This document shows, in pieces, positions 17,991 through 27,540 of a stretch of DNA of 64,000 nucleotides (its first letter is position 1; each line of letters opens with the position of its first letter). The DNA comes from Mycobacterium numidiamassiliense (GTDB taxonomy: Bacteria; Actinomycetota; Actinomycetes; Mycobacteriales; Mycobacteriaceae). The notes under the pieces are model-generated. The model worked only from the letters and a program-made list of their open reading frames with translations, searched no databases and had not been told where the DNA came from. The stretch lies in contig NZ_FUEZ01000003.1 of assembly GCF_900157365.1 (NCBI RefSeq), positions 1,054,001 to 1,118,000 on the forward strand. The letters run 5' to 3'. Made by a program: the position numbers and the translations under genes.

Positions 17991-18232
17991 CGCGCCCTGA
18001 GGCGCCGCCACCTGGCCACCCCGACCACGGCCAGCACGCCGGCGATAATCGCCAGCAGCATAGTCAGCAGCAGTAGCTGCGGGTCATAGACCAGCGACAT
18101 CGTGGACGGCTGTCCCTCGGCGACGGGTCCCACGCCCCGCGGGAAACGCGCATGCAACCAACTCACCCCGGCGCCGACCAGTGCGGCACAGGCCAGCGCG
18201 AGTTCCAGCAGCGCCCGGTAACGGCCGATCAC
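17987..18232 (-). CDS. Small two-helix membrane protein (Rv0514-like)
   Basis: 81 residues from a GTG at 18232 that overlaps the stop of the upstream gene (GTGA). Two hydrophobic segments, at about residues 8-27 and 52-73, flank a short loop; the C-terminus is arginine-rich (RWRRLRAR). No known domain. Coupling to the DUF3093 gene suggests a joint membrane role. The end overlaps the convergent anti-anti-sigma gene by 4 bases. Confidence 0.72.
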   Translation of the reverse strand: MIGRYRALLELALACAALVGAGVSWLHARFPRGVGPVAEGQPSTMSLVYDPQLLLLTMLLAIIAGVLAVVGVARWRRLRAR

Positions 18233-18774
18233 AGGGTCGGCCCGGCGTCGTCGTCGCCGTCGATCGCGTCTGACCGGGCAGGCTCGACCCGCTCCTGCAC
18301 CAGCGGAGTCAGCGCCGCCCGAAGGTGACGGTGTCGGCGCGCCCACGCCTGCGCGGTACGACCCCCGGTCAGCTTCAGGCCGATGCCCTCCCGGCGCCGC
18401 GGCACCCCGGACAGCTCGCCCAGCGCCCGCGCCTCCTGCCACTTCGCCAGCGGCTTGTCGGACTTGACCGAATTCTCCGCCTCCGGATAGACCCTCACGA
18501 TCTCGCGCACCAGGATGGTTTCGGTGCCCTGACGCAGAGCGTCTTGGGTCAGCTCGACCGAAACGTGGATGCGCGCCGCCTTCACCTGCAAGGCCACGAA
18601 CGCCGACACCATCACCAAAAAGATCGCCGGCACCGCCAGCGAAACCTGTGCGCCGCTCCATATCTCGATCAGAATCATCGACGCCGCCGCGAGCGGGCCG
18701 GTCAGCACCCACAGCCAGCTCGCACCAGATTCATAGAACAACGGCTTGGGTTCGCTGTCCCGCGCTGCAGTCAT
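18229..18774 (-). CDS. DUF3093 membrane protein (Rv0513-like)
   Basis: 181 residues. Two membrane helices near residues 18-62 are followed by a cytoplasmic region with LKLTGGRTAQAWARRHRHLRAAL and an acidic tail (DGDDDAG), as in the actinobacterial DUF3093 family. Function unknown. It begins 42 bases downstream of hemB's end and is probably read through from the haem operon, as in M. tuberculosis. Confidence 0.8.
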   Translation of the reverse strand: MTAARDSEPKPLFYESGASWLWVLTGPLAAASMILIEIWSGAQVSLAVPAIFLVMVSAFVALQVKAARIHVSVELTQDALRQGTETILVREIVRVYPEAENSVKSDKPLAKWQEARALGELSGVPRRREGIGLKLTGGRTAQAWARRHRHLRAALTPLVQERVEPARSDAIDGDDDAGPTL

Positions 18775-18816
18775 TGAAGCCTCATCCCCTGATTCTCACC
18801 CCGCGACATGCGCCCG

Positions 18817-19797
18817 CTACGACAGCCAAGCCGCCGCCGCCGTGGCCCAGTAGGTCAGCACGATATCGGCTCCGGCACGGCGGATGCTGATCAGCGATTC
18901 CAGCGCGGCGGCGCGTTCGTCGATCCAGTTGTTGGCGGCCGCAGCACGAATCATCGCGTACTCCCCCGACACCTGGTAGGCCGCGACCGGCACCGGCGAG
19001 ATCGCCGCCGCGGCCGCCACCACGTCGAGACAGCTCATCGCTGGTTTGACCATCACGATGTCGGCGCCCTCGTCGACGTCCAGCTCGATCTCGTGCAGCG
19101 CCTCCCGGATGTTGCCCGACTCCTGCTGATAGGTCCGCCGATCCCCGGACAGGCTCGAGCTCACCGCCTCGCGAAACGGGCCGTAGAACGCTGAGGCGAA
19201 TTTCGCGGCGTACGCGAGGATCACCACGTCGCTGTGGCCCGCGGCGTCCAGACCGTCGCGGATAGCGGCCACCTGACCATCCATCATCCCGCTCGGGGCC
19301 ACCACATGAGCGCCCGAATGTGCCTGTGCCACCGCCAGCTTCACGTACCGCGCCAGGGTGGCGTCGTTATCGACGCGGCCCCGCTCGTCGAGGACGCCGC
19401 AGTGGCCGTGGTCGGTGAACTCGTCCAGGCAGGTGTCGGCCATCAGCACGGTGGCATCGCCGAGATCCTTGGACAGGTCGCGCAGCGCGACGTTGAGGAT
19501 GCCGTCGGGATCGGTGCCGGCCGAGCCGGCCGAGTCCTTGTCCTGCTCGCGCGGTACACCGAAGAGCATCAGCCCGCCGACGCCTGCCGTGACCGCATCC
19601 GCGGCGGCGCTGCGCAGCGAATCCCGGTTCTGCTGCACCACGCCCGGCATGGACGGAATCGGCTGCGGTTCGTCGATACCGTCGGCCACGAACATCGGCA
19701 ACACCAAATGCCTTGGCTCCAGCGAGGTTTGCGCCACCAAGCGACGCAACGCGGGGGTGGTGCGGAGCCGGCGCGGCCGATGCCGCGGGTAGGCCAT
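18817..19797 (-). CDS. hemB: Porphobilinogen synthase (5-aminolevulinate dehydratase)
   Basis: 326 residues. Condenses two 5-aminolevulinate molecules to porphobilinogen. Active-site lysines lie in AYAAKFASAFYGP and in MVKPAMSCLD, the latter forming the Schiff base. The metal-site segment DTCLDEFTDHGHCG has Asp at the second position where the zinc enzymes have Cys, so this is not the full three-cysteine zinc site. Three bases separate it from hemD, making it the last haem gene of the hemA-hemC-hemD-hemB operon. Confidence 0.96.
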   Translation of the reverse strand: MAYPRHRPRRLRTTPALRRLVAQTSLEPRHLVLPMFVADGIDEPQPIPSMPGVVQQNRDSLRSAAADAVTAGVGGLMLFGVPREQDKDSAGSAGTDPDGILNVALRDLSKDLGDATVLMADTCLDEFTDHGHCGVLDERGRVDNDATLARYVKLAVAQAHSGAHVVAPSGMMDGQVAAIRDGLDAAGHSDVVILAYAAKFASAFYGPFREAVSSSLSGDRRTYQQESGNIREALHEIELDVDEGADIVMVKPAMSCLDVVAAAAAISPVPVAAYQVSGEYAMIRAAAANNWIDERAAALESLISIRRAGADIVLTYWATAAAAWLS

Positions 19798-19800
19798 TAG

Positions 19801-21468
19801 CTAGCGCCTGCGGCTCTTCTTGCGCGGCGGTGGCAGCGCGCCCTCGGCGCGCAACCGCGCGGCATGCTCGGCCAGTGCGTCGACCAGCGGGCCAATTGCC
19901 GCCGTCTCGGGCTGGACATCGACCCGCAAACCGAACTCGGCGGCGGTCTCGGCGGTCTTGGGCCCGATGCAGGCGATGATGGTGCGCGCGTGCGGCTTGC
20001 CCGCGATGCCGACCAGGTTGCGCACCGTCGAACTCGACGTGAAGCACACCGCGTCGAAGCCGCCCGTCTTGATCATCTCGCGGGTGGACGCCGGCGGAGG
20101 TGCGGCACGCACCGTCCGGTACGCGGTGACATCCTCGATCTCCCAACCACGTTCGCGCAGGCCCTCGGCCAGCGTCTCGGTGGCGATGTCGGCGCGCGGC
20201 AGCAGGACCCGGTTGACCGGGTCGAAAATGCTGTCGTAGGGCGGGAAGTCGTCCAGCAGACCGAGTGAGGACTGCTCGCCGGCCGGCACCAGCTCGGGGC
20301 TGATCCCGAACGCGCGGACCCGGTCGGCCGTCGACTCTCCGACGCAGGCGATCTTCACGCCGGAGAAAGCGCGGGCGTCCAGACCGAACTCGCCGAACTT
20401 CTCCCACACGGCGCGCACCGCGTTGGTCGAGGTGAACACCACCCACTGGAATCGGCCGTCGACCAATCCCTTGACCGCACGCTCCATTTGGGCGGGACTA
20501 CGCGGCGGCTCGACGGCGATGGTCGGCACCTCGACGGGCAGCGCGCCGTAGGAGGTCAGCCGCTCGCTCATCTCGCCGGCCTGGTCCTTGGTGCGCGGCA
20601 CCAACACGGTCCAGCCGTACAGTTCGCGGCTCTCCCACCAGTTCAGCTTCGCCCGGCTGCTCACCGTCTTGCCGATGGTGACCACAAGCGGCCCGGTCAG
20701 CGGACCGGCCGGGTTGGCGCCACCGTCCAGCACACCAGGCTCGGTCAGCCCATGCAGCGTGGTTTCGACCGAACGCTGCTGACACGTGGTGCCCTGCGCG
20801 GTCACCACACACGGCGTGGTCTCGGACAGCTCATGCTCGATCAGGGTGCGGGCCGCTTCGGCCAGATGCGACCCTGTGGCCTGCAGGATCAGCGGTCCGG
20901 GGGCGGCGGCCAGGGCCTCCCAGTCGACGTCGGCGCGCACGTCGGCGACGGTGTGCGAGGAGCCCAACGGCAGTCCCGCGTAGGTCGGGACCGCGCTGGT
21001 GGCGGCCAGGCCGGGCACGATCTCGACGTGCAGGTGGCTGCGCGCGACGGCGTTCACCTCGGTGATCACCGAGTCGACCGTCAGCGGGTCTCCGGCCACC
21101 AGACGCACCACGTCGACACCGGTTCGGGCCTCGGCGACCAGCGTCTTGGCGACGTCGGCAGGCTCGCCCAGGGCCGGGCGGACGTCGGGCCCGCCGGAGA
21201 TCACGGCGGGCGATGCCTGCCCCTGATCGCTATCGGTGGTCCCGTCGGCATTCGCGGGTGCCGGTTCGGCAGGCACCGGGCCGGAAACCGGCGGCAGGTC
21301 CTTGCCGATCAGCGCCAGCACCGGGTCGGGCACGTCGGGGTCGGTGAACACCAGGGCTGCGTTGGCCAACGCCGTAGCAGCCTTCGTGGTCAGCAGTCCC
21401 GGATCGCCGGGGCCCGAACCCACGAAAGTGATGCGGCCCGGTCTCGGCTTACGCCCTCGCGTCGTCAT
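19801..21468 (-). CDS. hemD: Fused uroporphyrinogen-III C-methyltransferase-like / uroporphyrinogen-III synthase
   Basis: 555 residues from ATG 21468 (MTTRGRKPRPGR). The N-terminal half has the tetrapyrrole methylase motif VGSGPGDPGLLTTKA, interrupted by an Ala/Pro-rich insert at about 65-115. The C-terminal half has the HemD fold with PRTKDQAGEMSERL, FTSTNAVRAVWE and FTSSSTVRNLVG, which closes hydroxymethylbilane to uroporphyrinogen III. The lysine/arginine-rich end (PRKKSRRR) may be flexible. The same fusion is known in Rv0511. Twenty-three bases separate it from hemC. Confidence 0.93.
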   Translation of the reverse strand: MTTRGRKPRPGRITFVGSGPGDPGLLTTKAATALANAALVFTDPDVPDPVLALIGKDLPPVSGPVPAEPAPANADGTTDSDQGQASPAVISGGPDVRPALGEPADVAKTLVAEARTGVDVVRLVAGDPLTVDSVITEVNAVARSHLHVEIVPGLAATSAVPTYAGLPLGSSHTVADVRADVDWEALAAAPGPLILQATGSHLAEAARTLIEHELSETTPCVVTAQGTTCQQRSVETTLHGLTEPGVLDGGANPAGPLTGPLVVTIGKTVSSRAKLNWWESRELYGWTVLVPRTKDQAGEMSERLTSYGALPVEVPTIAVEPPRSPAQMERAVKGLVDGRFQWVVFTSTNAVRAVWEKFGEFGLDARAFSGVKIACVGESTADRVRAFGISPELVPAGEQSSLGLLDDFPPYDSIFDPVNRVLLPRADIATETLAEGLRERGWEIEDVTAYRTVRAAPPPASTREMIKTGGFDAVCFTSSSTVRNLVGIAGKPHARTIIACIGPKTAETAAEFGLRVDVQPETAAIGPLVDALAEHAARLRAEGALPPPRKKSRRR

Positions 21469-21491
21469 TGTCGCTCCCACGTCACTCTCAT

Positions 21492-22439
21492 TCAGTTTCC
21501 TTGCGCGGGGTCCTGCCGCGCATTGCCGATCAGCTCCCCGGCGCCCAGCTCGAACAGCTCCGCGGCCACCGAGAGCCCCAGCTCTCGAGCCCGACCGGGA
21601 GTGCCGATGCCGGACGCACGGATCACATCGGACCCGTCCAGCGCCGCTACGCAGCCGCGCAGCGACAGCTCTTCGAAGAGCCGGCCGTCCTCATCGATGG
21701 ACTCGACCACCTCAGCGATCGCTCCCACCGGTGCGGAGCAACCCGCCTCCAGTTCGGCTAGCAGAGCTCGCTCCGCGGTGACCGCCACGCGCGTGTCGGC
21801 GTCGTCCAACTCCGCCAGCACCGCCGCCAATCGGATGTCGCCGGAGCGGCATTCGACGGCGAGCGCGCCCTGAGCCGGTGCTGGCAACATTTGCACCGGC
21901 TCTAGCGTCTCGGTGACATCGGCGAGGCGGCCCAGACGAGCCAGACCGGCCCGGGCCACCACGACGGCGTCAAGTTCACCACTGCTTACCCTGTTCAACC
22001 TGGTATCTAGGTTGCCTCGTAGGGGGCGGATTTCCAAACCGAGACCCAATGCTCTAAGCTGCGCGGCCCGTCGCGGGGACGACGTTCCTACCAGCGAACC
22101 AGTCGGCAACTCGCCGAGCACCAGTCCGTCGCGCGCTACCAGCGCATCGCGCGGGTCATTGCGGACCGGTATGGCCGCGATCGTGAACCTGGGGTCATCG
22201 GCCGTCGGCAGATCCTTGTGCGAATGCACGGCCGCGTCGACGCGGCCGTCCTCGATGGCCTCGCGCAACGCCGTGGTGAACACCCCCACGCCCAGGGTTT
22301 CGATGGGGTCCGAAGACCGGTCGCCCGCAGTGCTGATGATCACCAGCTCCGCGGAATGACCATTGGCGATGAGCGTGTCTTTGACGATGCCGGCCTGGGT
22401 GGTGGCCAGCAGACTGCCCCGCGTGCCTATCCGTATCAC
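21492..22439 (-). CDS. hemC: Hydroxymethylbilane synthase (porphobilinogen deaminase)
   Basis: 315 residues. Polymerises four porphobilinogens into hydroxymethylbilane. [14 protein letters not shown] is the N-terminal signature; [24 protein letters not shown] and LRGNLDTRL bind the substrate chain, and the dipyrromethane-cofactor Cys is in [12 protein letters not shown]. The start is GTG 22439, 13 bases after the hemA stop, so the genes are co-transcribed. Confidence 0.95.
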   Translation of the reverse strand: MIRIGTRGSLLATTQAGIVKDTLIANGHSAELVIISTAGDRSSDPIETLGVGVFTTALREAIEDGRVDAAVHSHKDLPTADDPRFTIAAIPVRNDPRDALVARDGLVLGELPTGSLVGTSSPRRAAQLRALGLGLEIRPLRGNLDTRLNRVSSGELDAVVVARAGLARLGRLADVTETLEPVQMLPAPAQGALAVECRSGDIRLAAVLAELDDADTRVAVTAERALLAELEAGCSAPVGAIAEVVESIDEDGRLFEELSLRGCVAALDGSDVIRASGIGTPGRARELGLSVAAELFELGAGELIGNARQDPAQGN

Positions 22440-22452
22440 GTGCGCCAATTGG

Positions 22453-23826
22453 CTACTCGGCGGACTGCTTTGGGCTGCCCGCGTCGAATCCCGTTGACAC
22501 AACCGGCAATTCACCGGCGGTGGCAACGGCGTCGACGGACGTCTGGTCAAGCTCGAAAAGCTCACGCAGCGCTTCGGCGTAGCTGTCACCGCCGGGGGCG
22601 CTGGCGAGCTGCTTGATCCGCACGGTGGGCGCGTGCAACAGCTTGTCCACCACCCGACGGACGGTGCGGGCGACCTCTTCGCGCTGGGCGCTCTCCAGGC
22701 CGGGCAGCCGGTTCTCCAGGCGGAGCAGCTCGGCTTCGACCACATCGGCGGCCCGCTGGCGCAGCGCGGTTACCGTCGGCGTCACCTCGGCCATCCGCTG
22801 TCCCGCCAGGTAGGCGGCGACCTCGCTGGCCACGATGTGGCGGGCGGCGTCGACGTCGGCGGTCGCAGCGTGGGCCGCCGGTTCGCGCTGGATCCGGTCC
22901 ACGTCGACGACCCAGACGCCAGGCAGTCCGGCCACCGCAGGGTCGACGTCGCGCGGCATGCCCAGGTCGCAGATCACCAGCGGGTGGGTGGCTTCGTCGC
23001 GGCGTGAGGCGGCCAGCGCGTGGTGCACGTCGGCCAGGGAAACCACAGGGCTCACGGCTCCGGTGCAGCTGACCACGACGTCGGCGTCGGCCAGCGCGTG
23101 GTCGAGCCCGTCCAGCGTCATCGCGTGCGCCACTACGCCCGATTCGCGGATCTTGCGGGCCAGCCGCTGCGCGCGAGGCAGCGAACGGTTGAGCACCACG
23201 ATTTGTCCGATGCCGGCCCTGGTCAAATGGCTCGCCGACAGGGCGCCCATCGCACCGGCGCCGATCACCACGGCCGTCCGGCCCGAAAGCCCGCCCAGCG
23301 TGCGTTCGGCCATGCCCAGCGCGACCGAGACGACCGACGCGCCCGCAGCATCGATGCCCGTTTCGGAGTGCACCCGCTTGCCGACCGACAGTGCCCGCTG
23401 GGCCAGCTCGTGCAGCACCCGGCCGACGGTGCTGTTGGCCTCGGCGTTGGCATAGGCCCGGCGCACCTGGCCGAGCACCTGCTGCTCGCCGATGACCGCC
23501 GAGTCCAGCCCGCCGGTGACGGCGAACAGATGCTCGACGGCGGCCTCGCTATAGCGCACGTAGGCGTACTTGGTCAGGTCGCCCATGGGCATTCCGGAGT
23601 GTTCCGACAGCACCTGCCCGATTGCGGCCAGCCCGCCGTGGAACGCGTCGACCACCGCATAGACCTCGACGCGGTTGCACGTCGACAACACCATCGCCTC
23701 GGTGACCAGCGGCGATTGCAGCACCTTGTCGACGATCTTGGTCTGATCGGATTCGTTGATGCTGATTTGTTCCAGGACGGAGACCGGCGCACTGCGGTGC
23801 GAAACCCCGAAGAGCAGGATGCTCAC
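22453..23826 (-). CDS. hemA: Glutamyl-tRNA reductase
   Basis: 457 residues. Reduces glutamyl-tRNA to glutamate-1-semialdehyde with NADPH, the first committed step of haem synthesis in this organism. The catalytic Cys50 lies in [18 protein letters not shown] is the N-terminal signature; [15 protein letters not shown] is the NADPH Rossmann motif. GTG start at 23826. The product goes to HemL, encoded upstream in this window. The 114-base gap before it contains a possible -10 (TAACGT) on this strand; promoter not proven. Confidence 0.95.
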   Translation of the reverse strand: MSILLFGVSHRSAPVSVLEQISINESDQTKIVDKVLQSPLVTEAMVLSTCNRVEVYAVVDAFHGGLAAIGQVLSEHSGMPMGDLTKYAYVRYSEAAVEHLFAVTGGLDSAVIGEQQVLGQVRRAYANAEANSTVGRVLHELAQRALSVGKRVHSETGIDAAGASVVSVALGMAERTLGGLSGRTAVVIGAGAMGALSASHLTRAGIGQIVVLNRSLPRAQRLARKIRESGVVAHAMTLDGLDHALADADVVVSCTGAVSPVVSLADVHHALAASRRDEATHPLVICDLGMPRDVDPAVAGLPGVWVVDVDRIQREPAAHAATADVDAARHIVASEVAAYLAGQRMAEVTPTVTALRQRAADVVEAELLRLENRLPGLESAQREEVARTVRRVVDKLLHAPTVRIKQLASAPGGDSYAEALRELFELDQTSVDAVATAGELPVVSTGFDAGSPKQSAE

Positions 23827-23940
23827 GGCAGCATCACCTGGCCAGCTCCCTTGCTTCCAGCAGTAACTGAACTAGTCGTCTACGTTAATCGTTTATTCGT
23901 TGGGCTACCAAATATTGAGCCAACGGCCGCTGCGGCCCCG

Positions 23941-24210
23941 CTATCGTGCGAGATCAGCGCGCAGCCGGGGCTCGTCGATCTCCCAGTAACTGTGTTCCCG
24001 GCCGTCCAGCAGGATCACCGGCAGGCGGTCGCCGAACTCGGCGCGCAGCCCCGGGGCGCCCGATTTCGCGGCGGCGTCGACGTCGGTCGTCGACAGATCG
24101 AAACCCAGCTCACCGGCGAGTTCGGCCAGCCGCGCATGCACGCGTGCGCAGATGGTGCATCCGTCACGGGTCAGCAGCTCTACCTGCGGCCGGCTTGTCG
24201 GCTGGGTCAT
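23941..24210 (-). CDS. Glutaredoxin/thioredoxin-like small protein
   Basis: 89 residues, a DUF836/glutaredoxin-like fold. The redox motif CTIC is at residues 18-21 (TRDGCTICARVH), followed by a cis-Pro segment DRLPVILLDG. It probably reduces protein disulfides; the partner is unknown. It lies upstream of hemA on the same strand, as Rv0508 does in M. tuberculosis, and diverges from the Esx-toxin operon. Confidence 0.82.
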   Translation of the reverse strand: MTQPTSRPQVELLTRDGCTICARVHARLAELAGELGFDLSTTDVDAAAKSGAPGLRAEFGDRLPVILLDGREHSYWEIDEPRLRADLAR

Positions 24211-24289
24211 GGCACCAGTGTGGCATCAGCACCGCTGGACACCCTCAGCGTGAATTGTGGGCGGTCCCGGTAGTCGCTAGGTTTCGGTT

Positions 24290-24601
24290 ATGGCCGCTGA
24301 CGAGAATCTGCGTGTCGATCCCCAGATGATGCAGGGGTTCGCCCAAGGACTGCTCGGTGCTGCCGAGTCGCTGCGAAATCAACTCTCCGAACTCGACGGT
24401 CAGATCGGCGAGATGCTGGGCGGCTGGCAAGGCGCATCCGGCAGCGCCTACGGCTCCGCGTGGCAGCTGTGGCACCGCGGAGCCGTTGAGGTCGAGACGG
24501 GCTTATCGATGCTGTCCAAGGCGGTTGGCAAGGCCGGCACGGGCTACGCGCAAAACGATGCCGCTTCCGCGCAGTCGTTGCGAGTGGTGCGCGGTGAGTG
24601 A
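24290..24601 (+). CDS. WXG100 (Esx) protein with YxxxD secretion motif
   Basis: 103 residues. Two amphipathic helices flank the WXG turn WQG at residues 46-48, and the C-terminal YAQND at 86-90 matches the YxxxD/E type VII secretion signal. That makes this the signal-bearing partner of an Esx heterodimer. Its stop overlaps the next WXG100 gene by 8 bases, consistent with co-folding. Its place before a TNT-like toxin gene parallels EsxF in the cpnT operon of M. tuberculosis. No ESX machinery genes are in the window, so secretion would need a system encoded elsewhere. Confidence 0.88.
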   Translation: MAADENLRVDPQMMQGFAQGLLGAAESLRNQLSELDGQIGEMLGGWQGASGSAYGSAWQLWHRGAVEVETGLSMLSKAVGKAGTGYAQNDAASAQSLRVVRGE

Positions 24602-24884
24602 GGCATTCCGGGTGGATCCCGAGGCGCTGGCCGACGCGGTCGAGCGGATGGCGGAATTTCAGCGCTATGCCGAGAGCATGATTGCCGAAATCGATTCTCT
24701 GGTAGGCAATTTGCACACGACCTGGACAGGTGAGGGTGCGGCCGCTCACGCCGAGGCACACAAGCATTGGGCTCGGGGCGAGGCGATCATGCGCGAGGCG
24801 CTGGCTCAATTGCGGGCAGCCGCGCACACCGCGCACGGCAACTACACCGGCGCCGCCGCCAAGAATCTGAGCATGTGGTCGTGA
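24594..24884 (+). CDS. WXG100 (Esx) protein, second partner
   Basis: 96 residues from a GTG at 24594 overlapping the first Esx gene. The WXG turn is WTG at residues 44-46 between two helices (RVDPEALADAVERMAEF and HKHWARGEAIMREALAQLR). It lacks an obvious C-terminal YxxxD/E, as expected for the non-signal subunit. It likely pairs with the 103-residue protein and helps export the toxin encoded 4 bases downstream, as EsxE does with CpnT. Inferred from order and overlap. Confidence 0.86.
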   Translation: MSEAFRVDPEALADAVERMAEFQRYAESMIAEIDSLVGNLHTTWTGEGAAAHAEAHKHWARGEAIMREALAQLRAAAHTAHGNYTGAAAKNLSMWS

Positions 24885-24888
24885 GCTG

Positions 24889-27513
24889 ATGGCGCCGCTG
24901 GCGGTGGACCCCGCGGCTCTCGACAGCGCAGGAAACCAAGTCGTCACCGCGGGCGAGGGTTTGGGCTCGGTTATTTCGACGCTGACCGCGGCACTATCGG
25001 GGTGTTCCGGGATGGCCGGCGACGATCCGGCTGGCGCGGCGTTGGGACACAACTACGACAGTTCGGCGGCCCAGCTCGTCAAGGCTATGGCGGCTACCCG
25101 AAATGGGTTGTGCGGCTTAGGTTATGGCGTGCGAATGTCGGCGCACAACTACTCGCTGGCCGAAGCGCAGTCCAACATATCCGGCCACGGGAGCCCGCTT
25201 CCGACGCCCCCGATGACGGGGCCGATTTCGGCGGGCTCCCCCCCGTCGTCGGTCGGGGCCGGCGACGGCCCCCCAGCCGGCTGGGGATGGGTTGCTCCGT
25301 ACATCGGAATGATATGGCCCACTGGGGATTCGGGGAAATTGCGCGCCGCGGCCGCAGCGTGGAGTTCGGCGGGCACCCAGTTCGGGATGGCCGAAATCGT
25401 CGGGACCGGTGCTCCGATGGGAGCCATTCGCGCCCAACAGATTCCGGAGGGCCCGGCCATCGACAAGGCGTTCACCGACGCCTACACCAGCACCACCGGC
25501 ATCGTGCAGCAGTGCCAAAAGATCGCCGCCCAACTCAACAGCTACGCGGCCAAGATCGACAAGGTTCACGCGGCGATCCTGGATCTGTTGTCACGCATCT
25601 GCGATCCGATGACCGGGATCAAAGAGGTCTGGGACATCCTGACCGACGAAGACGAAGACGAGATCAAAAAGATCGCCGACGACATCCGCACGGTGGTCAA
25701 CAACTTCGCGAGCGAGGTCTCGGCGCTGCAGGCAGAGATCGCGGCCAACCTCAGCGAGGCGGCCACGATCGCCACCACGATGGGCGACTACGCAGCCAAG
25801 CAGTGGGATCAGTTCTTGCACGGCACCGACATCGGCCGCGCCATCAACGAGGTCGGGAAAGCCTTCGCAGGCCTCGGAAAAGAGGCCGCCGATTTCGTCG
25901 TGGGGCTTTACAACATCAGCTCGACCCGCATGTTGACCGACCCGATTGGATACGGCAAGGACCTCGAAGGCGAAATCAAAGGCGCCCTACCGCTAGTCGG
26001 CTTGGGCCCCGATGGTGGACCGGGCGTCGCGGAATCGTGGAAAACGCTCGGGAAGAGCGTTACCCACTGGGACGAGTGGTCAAAGGACCCCGCCCGGGCA
26101 CTTGGCGAGTCCGCGTTCGATATCGCCACGTTGGCCCTTCCGGGCGGCCCGCTGTCCAAGCTGGGCAAGGTGGGCCGCGACGCGGCCGACGCGCTGAAGG
26201 CCCTGAAGACGCCGGCGGAACTGCCCAAGGTTCCCGAAGCGCCGAAGCCGCCTGTGACGCCGCCCGCGGAGCCCAAGCCTCCAGAGGCCTCACCACCCGC
26301 AGGTCCCAAGCCACCCGAGGGCCCGAAGCCACCAGAGCCGGGCCGCCCTGCGCCCCCACCACCGCCGAAGCCGGGATCCGCGCCCGGAGACGCTCCGCTC
26401 CCGCATAGTCCGACCGAATCCAAGCCGCCCGCCGGTGGGGCACCCCATGGTGGGGAGCCGAAACCCGTTGGGGCGCCGCCAGAACCGAGCAAGCCACCGG
26501 TCGCTGCACCCGTGGAGCACCCGTCCGCACCCCATGCGCAGCCACATGAGGCCGTGCCCGCCCGAGTGCCGGCCACCGCGGTTCCGTCAGCGGCCACTCC
26601 GGCGGCGTCGGCTCCGTCAATGCCGTCAATGCCGTCGTTGCCCGAGCCGCCGTCTCTGCCCACGGGCGGGCTTCCGGGCGAAGCAGCCCCACCCGGCGGT
26701 GGGCTACCCCAAGGTGGGGACCCAGGCGGTCCCCCGTCAGGACCACCGCACGACGGGACGCCGCACGGCCCCGGAGACGGGGGCACGCCCCCAGGACCAG
26801 GCGACGGCGGCCCGCACGGCCCGGGCGATGGGCAACCGCACCATCCGGGGGATGGCGACGGAACGCCCCGTCAGCCCGGCGAAGCGAAAGACCCGCACGA
26901 TCCACATTCAAAGCACGACGGAGCGCCGCCCGACGACCCCGCCGATGGGCATCACCCACAGATCCCTGCGGCGGAGGACTTGCCGGAATGGCGCCAAGCG
27001 CAGCTAGCGCTTGCCGAATCACCCGAGAAACTAGTACGCGACCTCATAGAACACGGATGTCCGAAGGAGATCGCCGAATCGGCGTTGGACAGCCCGTATA
27101 AGGGAATGACTGCCCAAGACATCTTGGACAGATATTGGGATCCCGTAAAAGACACGTGGGACTGGCCTAAAAAAGACGGCTTCTTGGACGGAAAATGGGA
27201 AACAGCACGCAGCATTCCGGAAACGGTCCGACTTGATCGAATCGGAGAAGTCAGCGATATGAGAGGCGACTTTATGGGTCAGGTCGGCGACAGTTATCCT
27301 GGACGCGGCCTGGCCCCGGGTTCATCAGGCGATTACTATCGGTTTCACGGCACAGGGATGGAATTGCCCGAGGGTTGGGAAGTCAGATACGGAGAGGTTG
27401 CCGACGCGTTCGGGCAGCCCGGCGGCGGAACTCAGTGGGTAGTCGTAGACGACGAAAAGAAGATAGTTCTGATCTACCAACTGATTGAAGACGGCTACTT
27501 GGCCCGGGGATAG
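24889..27513 (+). CDS. Type VII-linked toxin with C-terminal TNT-like NAD+-glycohydrolase domain
   Basis: 874 residues. Residues 1-95 resemble an Esx/EspC-type helical domain with YSLAE (88-92), a YxxxE signal. Residues 130-345 resemble the CpnT N-terminal domain (GWGWVAPYIGMIWPTGDSGK, then long helices). About 345-440 is a pre-toxin region, and 445-695 is a Pro/Gly-rich linker (PKPPEGPKPPE, GPGDGG repeats). Residues 775-874 carry the TNT pattern: LDRIGEV with Arg784, YPGRGLAP with Arg806, YYRFHG, and VADAFGQPGGGTQW with Gln849. TNT of CpnT degrades NAD+. The position of its catalytic His792 appears to be Tyr817 here, so activity needs testing. Confidence 0.87.
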   Translation: MAPLAVDPAALDSAGNQVVTAGEGLGSVISTLTAALSGCSGMAGDDPAGAALGHNYDSSAAQLVKAMAATRNGLCGLGYGVRMSAHNYSLAEAQSNISGHGSPLPTPPMTGPISAGSPPSSVGAGDGPPAGWGWVAPYIGMIWPTGDSGKLRAAAAAWSSAGTQFGMAEIVGTGAPMGAIRAQQIPEGPAIDKAFTDAYTSTTGIVQQCQKIAAQLNSYAAKIDKVHAAILDLLSRICDPMTGIKEVWDILTDEDEDEIKKIADDIRTVVNNFASEVSALQAEIAANLSEAATIATTMGDYAAKQWDQFLHGTDIGRAINEVGKAFAGLGKEAADFVVGLYNISSTRMLTDPIGYGKDLEGEIKGALPLVGLGPDGGPGVAESWKTLGKSVTHWDEWSKDPARALGESAFDIATLALPGGPLSKLGKVGRDAADALKALKTPAELPKVPEAPKPPVTPPAEPKPPEASPPAGPKPPEGPKPPEPGRPAPPPPPKPGSAPGDAPLPHSPTESKPPAGGAPHGGEPKPVGAPPEPSKPPVAAPVEHPSAPHAQPHEAVPARVPATAVPSAATPAASAPSMPSMPSLPEPPSLPTGGLPGEAAPPGGGLPQGGDPGGPPSGPPHDGTPHGPGDGGTPPGPGDGGPHGPGDGQPHHPGDGDGTPRQPGEAKDPHDPHSKHDGAPPDDPADGHHPQIPAAEDLPEWRQAQLALAESPEKLVRDLIEHGCPKEIAESALDSPYKGMTAQDILDRYWDPVKDTWDWPKKDGFLDGKWETARSIPETVRLDRIGEVSDMRGDFMGQVGDSYPGRGLAPGSSGDYYRFHGTGMELPEGWEVRYGEVADAFGQPGGGTQWVVVDDEKKIVLIYQLIEDGYLARG

Positions 27514-27540
27514 CGGGAAGACAAAAGGAGGACTTCAAGG

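Noticed and set aside
26230..26880. Short repeats in the toxin gene, at first glance like a CRISPR or VNTR
   Set aside because: They are codon-level repeats of a Pro/Gly-rich linker (KPPE, GPGDGG), not regular repeat-spacer units.
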